From: Candidatus Heimdallarchaeota archaeon
GTDB lineage: Archaea > Asgardarchaeota > Heimdallarchaeia > Heimdallarchaeales > Heimdallarchaeaceae
DNA length: 16,450 bases
Direction: 5' to 3'
NCBI GenBank assembly: GCA_030603505.1
Contig: JAUVXQ010000017.1
Span: forward strand, 1 to 16,450
Within the stretch, counting starts at the first letter, position 1. Every line of letters begins with the position of its first letter. Shown piece by piece: positions 14,502 to 16,450 of this stretch. A model generated the notes under the pieces. That model was given only the letters and a program-made list of their open reading frames with translations, was not told the DNA's origin and searched no databases. The translations under genes were made by a program, and so were the position numbers.

Positions 14502-15218
14502 ATGAATGAAACGATAATCAATGATTCTCTACGCATTGTAATCACTGGAGGTTCAAGTGGCATAGGTGAAGCAGTTGCTTTTGAAATGGCTAAAAACAAT
14601 CATCGTTTTTTCCTTATGGGACGAAATGATGTTAGACTGAAGAAGATTGCAGAGAGTTTACATTCTCTAGGTTGTGAAGCATACTATGATGTTGGAAATG
14701 TCGGGAACGAAGAAGATACAGAACGTATGTTCAATAATATCAAGCAAAAACTAGGTGGAATTGATGTTCTTTTTGCTAATGCTGGTGTAGGTTATTTTGG
14801 TAATCTGGAAGATTTAACAATTGAACAATATTATGAGCAGTTCAATACAAATGTAAAAGGTGTTTTTCTTTGGATGAACAAAACACTACCTTTATTGAAA
14901 GCACAAAATAAAGGGCAGATTATAGTAACATCGTCGAATCTAGGATTGAAAACAGCAGCAAAGTGTAGCCTTTATGCAGCAACAAAACATGCTGTTCAAG
15001 CTATGGTTGGGTGTTTACGTGATGAGTTAAAAGGGACAATGGTGAAAGTAGCTACTATTAATCCTGGGTCAGTGGACACTCCTTGGTTTGATGGTAAGAA
15101 TGTTGACAGAAATAAAATGCTCTCTTCGAGTGATGTAGCAAAAGTAGTAAGGATGATTATAGATCAAAACGAAACCAGTAATATAGATCACATATTATTA
15201 CTACCTGGGAAAAGCTAA
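14502..15218 (+). CDS. Short-chain dehydrogenase/reductase (classical SDR)
   Basis: NAD(P)-dependent oxidoreductase with a Rossmann fold. Visible: cofactor motif TGGSSGIG (15-22), GRNDVRL (40-46) where the Arg after the second strand suggests NADP(H) preference, FANAG (91-95), Asn117 of the tetrad, SS at 144-145, the YxxxK pair Tyr158/Lys162 in YAATK, and INPGSVDTPW (186-195). Length of 238 aa is usual for the classical type and the active site is complete. The substrate cannot be told; the sequence resembles general 3-oxoacyl- or sepiapterin-reductase-like SDRs. ATG 14502 is the natural start. Upstream neighbour on the same strand is the M20 peptidase with a 101-bp gap, so separate transcription is possible. 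It converges with the GTPase operon 37 bp downstream. Confidence 0.92.
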   Translation: MNETIINDSLRIVITGGSSGIGEAVAFEMAKNNHRFFLMGRNDVRLKKIAESLHSLGCEAYYDVGNVGNEEDTERMFNNIKQKLGGIDVLFANAGVGYFGNLEDLTIEQYYEQFNTNVKGVFLWMNKTLPLLKAQNKGQIIVTSSNLGLKTAAKCSLYAATKHAVQAMVGCLRDELKGTMVKVATINPGSVDTPWFDGKNVDRNKMLSSSDVAKVVRMIIDQNETSNIDHILLLPGKS

Positions 15219-15255
15219 TATTCTAATCACTTTCAATGTAAAAGAGAAATACAAC

Positions 15256-15822
15256 TTAAATTTGATATAACTTTTTTAACATAACATCTCTTGCTAAAGA
15301 TTGAAAGGCTCGCTTAACACCTATTCCTTCTATTGCGATTGTCTCAAAAACTGGGATACCAACCCCCAAATCTAAGGCATCTATCAACTCTCTTTTATCC
15401 ATAGCATCTGGAACATCTCTTTTATTCAAAGATAAAACTATAGGAATTTCAGTTATGATTTTGTCTCCTAATTCTTTTTTCAATTCTTCTGCTGATTCAA
15501 CGTTATCTGCTAATAAATCTCTTGATGAATCTGCCACAAAAAGCAATCCATCTACTCCTTTTAATACCAAAGATCTCTGATGTCTATGTCTTCTTTGTCC
15601 TGCTACTGTATATATATCTAGAATAACATTTGATGTTGCCATGAACGGGCTAAAGTCAAAATAAATCGTTCGTCCAGAAGGATCTTCAATACTGTTCAAT
15701 CCTCCTTTTTTAATTCCAGTTACATCTGTATGAAGTTTTTTAAGAAATGTTGTTTTACCAGACATACTTGGTCCAACAAAAACCAGCTTAAAGTGCATTT
15801 TTCCAGATGCGTCTTTTCTCAT
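15256..15822 (-). CDS. MglA-like small GTPase (Ras superfamily)
   Basis: 188-aa single-domain GTPase. Visible: P-loop GPSMSGKT (17-24), FDFSPF (55-60) in the MglA-type strand, G3 region YTVAGQ (71-76) where Thr72 replaces the Asp of the usual DxxG, a known hallmark of MglA, then LVLKGVDGLLFVADSS (85-100), G4 motif NKRDVPDA (133-140) and a G5-like ETIA (160-163) followed by EGIGVKRAF. No CAAX or other lipid signal at the C-terminus. MglA in bacteria sets cell polarity and is switched off by its Roadblock partner MglB; here a Roadblock gene lies 28 nt upstream on the same strand, the same kind of pairing. ATG 15822 has GAGGA (in GAGGATAG) about 7 nt before it, as expected for a second gene of an operon. 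Confidence 0.9.
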   Translation of the reverse strand: MRKDASGKMHFKLVFVGPSMSGKTTFLKKLHTDVTGIKKGGLNSIEDPSGRTIYFDFSPFMATSNVILDIYTVAGQRRHRHQRSLVLKGVDGLLFVADSSRDLLADNVESAEELKKELGDKIITEIPIVLSLNKRDVPDAMDKRELIDALDLGVGIPVFETIAIEGIGVKRAFQSLARDVMLKKLYQI

Positions 15823-15850
15823 CTTCTATCCTCGATAATTTGCTTTGAAA

Positions 15851-16150
15851 TTAGCTTTTGACTCTTAATACGATTAAAATATAATCGTTTTCAGGTGCTA
15901 CTAGTATTTCACCTTTGCTGGTATCTAACGTGAAAAAATTCAATTCCCCTTCTCTTAGTTCGGTTACAACTGCTTTAGCTCTTCCAACTAAAGAAGCTAC
16001 TAAGGCAGAAACATTTTCCCTCATTTCCATAGATAAATTCGTTGTGCTTGAGATAGGTAAACCGTCATTACTTGTAATTATAACGCCTCTTACGCCAGGA
16101 TGCGTTTCCAATTTTTTAAGGGTTTCTTCAAATTGTTTTTGTGAAATCAT
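15851..16150 (-). CDS. Roadblock/LC7-domain protein, MglB-like partner of the adjacent GTPase
   Basis: 99-aa Roadblock/LC7 protein, the expected dimeric regulator (GAP or scaffold) of the following MglA-like GTPase. Visible: helix [14 protein letters not shown] (7-20), [15 protein letters not shown] (21-35), helix [20 protein letters not shown] (43-62), strand [18 protein letters not shown] (69-86) and [12 protein letters not shown] (88-99). Compared with the Roadblock protein at 6258 it is shorter, has no long C-terminal helix, and resembles MglB. The frame can be read from TTG 16183, but the strong SD at 16159-16166 sits 8 nt before ATG 16150, and the TATA box places the transcript start at about 16180, so ATG 16150 is the start. 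First gene of a two-gene operon. Confidence 0.9.
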   Translation of the reverse strand: MISQKQFEETLKKLETHPGVRGVIITSNDGLPISSTTNLSMEMRENVSALVASLVGRAKAVVTELREGELNFFTLDTSKGEILVAPENDYILIVLRVKS

Positions 16151-16158
16151 AAAGGGTT

Positions 16159-16166
16159 CTCTCCTT
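16159..16166 (-). promoter_or_regulatory. Shine-Dalgarno of the MglB-like Roadblock gene
   Basis: AAGGAGAG on the minus strand, 8 nt before ATG 16150. It lies inside the longer TTG frame and so decides the start in favour of the ATG. Confidence 0.7.
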
Positions 16167-16202
16167 GCATGATTAGTACTCAATCTAATAATTAGTCTTT
16201 CA

Positions 16203-16210
16203 TATTTAAA
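16203..16210 (-). promoter_or_regulatory. TATA-like box of the Roadblock-GTPase operon
   Basis: An AT-rich TTTAAATAT-type element on the minus strand, predicting transcription start near 16180 and a leader of about 30 nt that includes the SD. Confidence 0.4.
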
Positions 16211-16275
16211 TTAAATTATAGTGTACGTATTATTAACCTATTTTTAAAGAATTTGTTATTCTCAATCCTTTTAAA

Positions 16276-16312
16276 GAAACCTTCTATTAAAAGGTTTCAA
16301 CAACAAAGTTGT
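16276..16312. repeat. Two adjacent inverted repeats in the divergent gap
   Basis: GAAACCTT (16276-16283) and its exact reverse complement AAGGTTTC (16291-16298) with a 7-nt spacer, followed one base later by ACAAC (16300-16304), AAA, GTTGT (16308-16312). They lie between the Roadblock-GTPase operon (minus) and the gene starting near 16390 (plus), and could be operators or a pair of RNA hairpins. Confidence 0.45.
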
Positions 16313-16389
16313 AATTATTCAAACTTACATTATTCCTTCGAGACTTTTGCATAAAATTAAAAACATAAGATGTTGAGTCTAATATAGGT

Positions 16390-16450
16390 ATGTATCAAAT
16401 GAAACCTGATGGTGAACTTCTTCGGGAAAAATTAAATGTATTATCAAAAC
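16390..16450 (+). CDS. Start of an unidentified gene, cut by the window end
   Basis: An open frame begins at ATG 16390 (or in-frame ATG 16399) and runs to the window edge with about 20 codons visible: a short start followed by KPDGELLREKLNVLSK, which looks like an amphipathic helix. An AT-rich TATA-like stretch (TTAAAAAC near 16357) lies about 30 nt upstream. Too little remains to name a family. Confidence 0.4.
   Translation, partial: MYQMKPDGELLREKLNVLSK

Noticed and set aside
16151..16183. TTG-initiated extension of the MglB-like Roadblock protein
   Set aside because: A strong SD (16159-16166) lies within it, 8 nt before ATG 16150, and the Roadblock domain begins after that ATG.
1..16450. 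Mobile element, prophage or defence island
   Set aside because: No transposase, integrase, restriction or toxin-antitoxin signature, terminal repeats or composition break was seen; the tRNA shows no duplicated 3' end suggesting an attachment site nearby.

Overview
This AT-rich window (about one third G+C by eye) comes from an archaeal chromosome, most likely an Asgard archaeon (Promethearchaeota), perhaps Heimdallarchaeia-like. Archaeal markers are the archaeal translin, DUF371, Trm5, the COG1340 coiled-coil protein, a GPN-loop GTPase, TATA-type promoters with near-leaderless starts, and a tRNA-Lys whose intron has a bulge-helix-bulge fold. The Asgard hint is the set of eukaryote-like small-GTPase parts: two Roadblock/LC7 proteins, an MglA-like GTPase, and a protein that looks like a tandem longin. 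The lineage is inferred from gene content, not from a phylogeny.

Layout. 1-1140 (+) is a 5'-truncated glycerate 2-kinase, followed head-to-tail-end by translin (-). 1903-4570 (+) carries a trans-polyprenyl diphosphate synthase, a CinA-type molybdopterin-binding-fold protein (apparently with a non-AUG start) and a GPN-loop GTPase joined to it by an ATGA overlap. 4584-5938 (-) carries a cis-prenyltransferase and a NYN-like protein with eroded acidic residues. 6258-6647 (+) is a stand-alone Roadblock protein behind a strong TATA/BRE promoter. 6823-9044 holds two convergent coiled-coil genes. DUF371 (+) and Trm5 (-) overlap tail to tail by 37 bp. 10734-11660 (+) is the longin-like protein, 11751-12722 (+) a secreted or membrane-anchored NosD-like beta-helix protein, and 12732-12841 (-) the intron-containing tRNA-Lys(CUU). 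12997-15218 (+) has an M20 metallopeptidase and an SDR oxidoreductase. 15256-16150 (-) is a Roadblock then MglA-like GTPase operon, and a new + strand gene starts near 16390 and runs off the edge.

How the genes fit together. The two prenyltransferases (trans, for lipid side chains or allylic primers; cis, for the polyprenyl/dolichyl glycan carrier) are close enough to serve one isoprenoid branch. Trm5, tRNA-Lys, translin and the NYN-like protein touch tRNA/RNA metabolism. The MglA/MglB-like operon, the second Roadblock gene and the longin-like gene are candidates for one GTPase-regulatory network. Genes are packed tightly with frequent strand switches; no transposase, integrase, CRISPR array or rRNA was seen. 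Several genes appear to start at TTG (10734, 12997), and in several others a longer TTG-initiated frame is less likely than an internal ATG supported by TATA or SD position.
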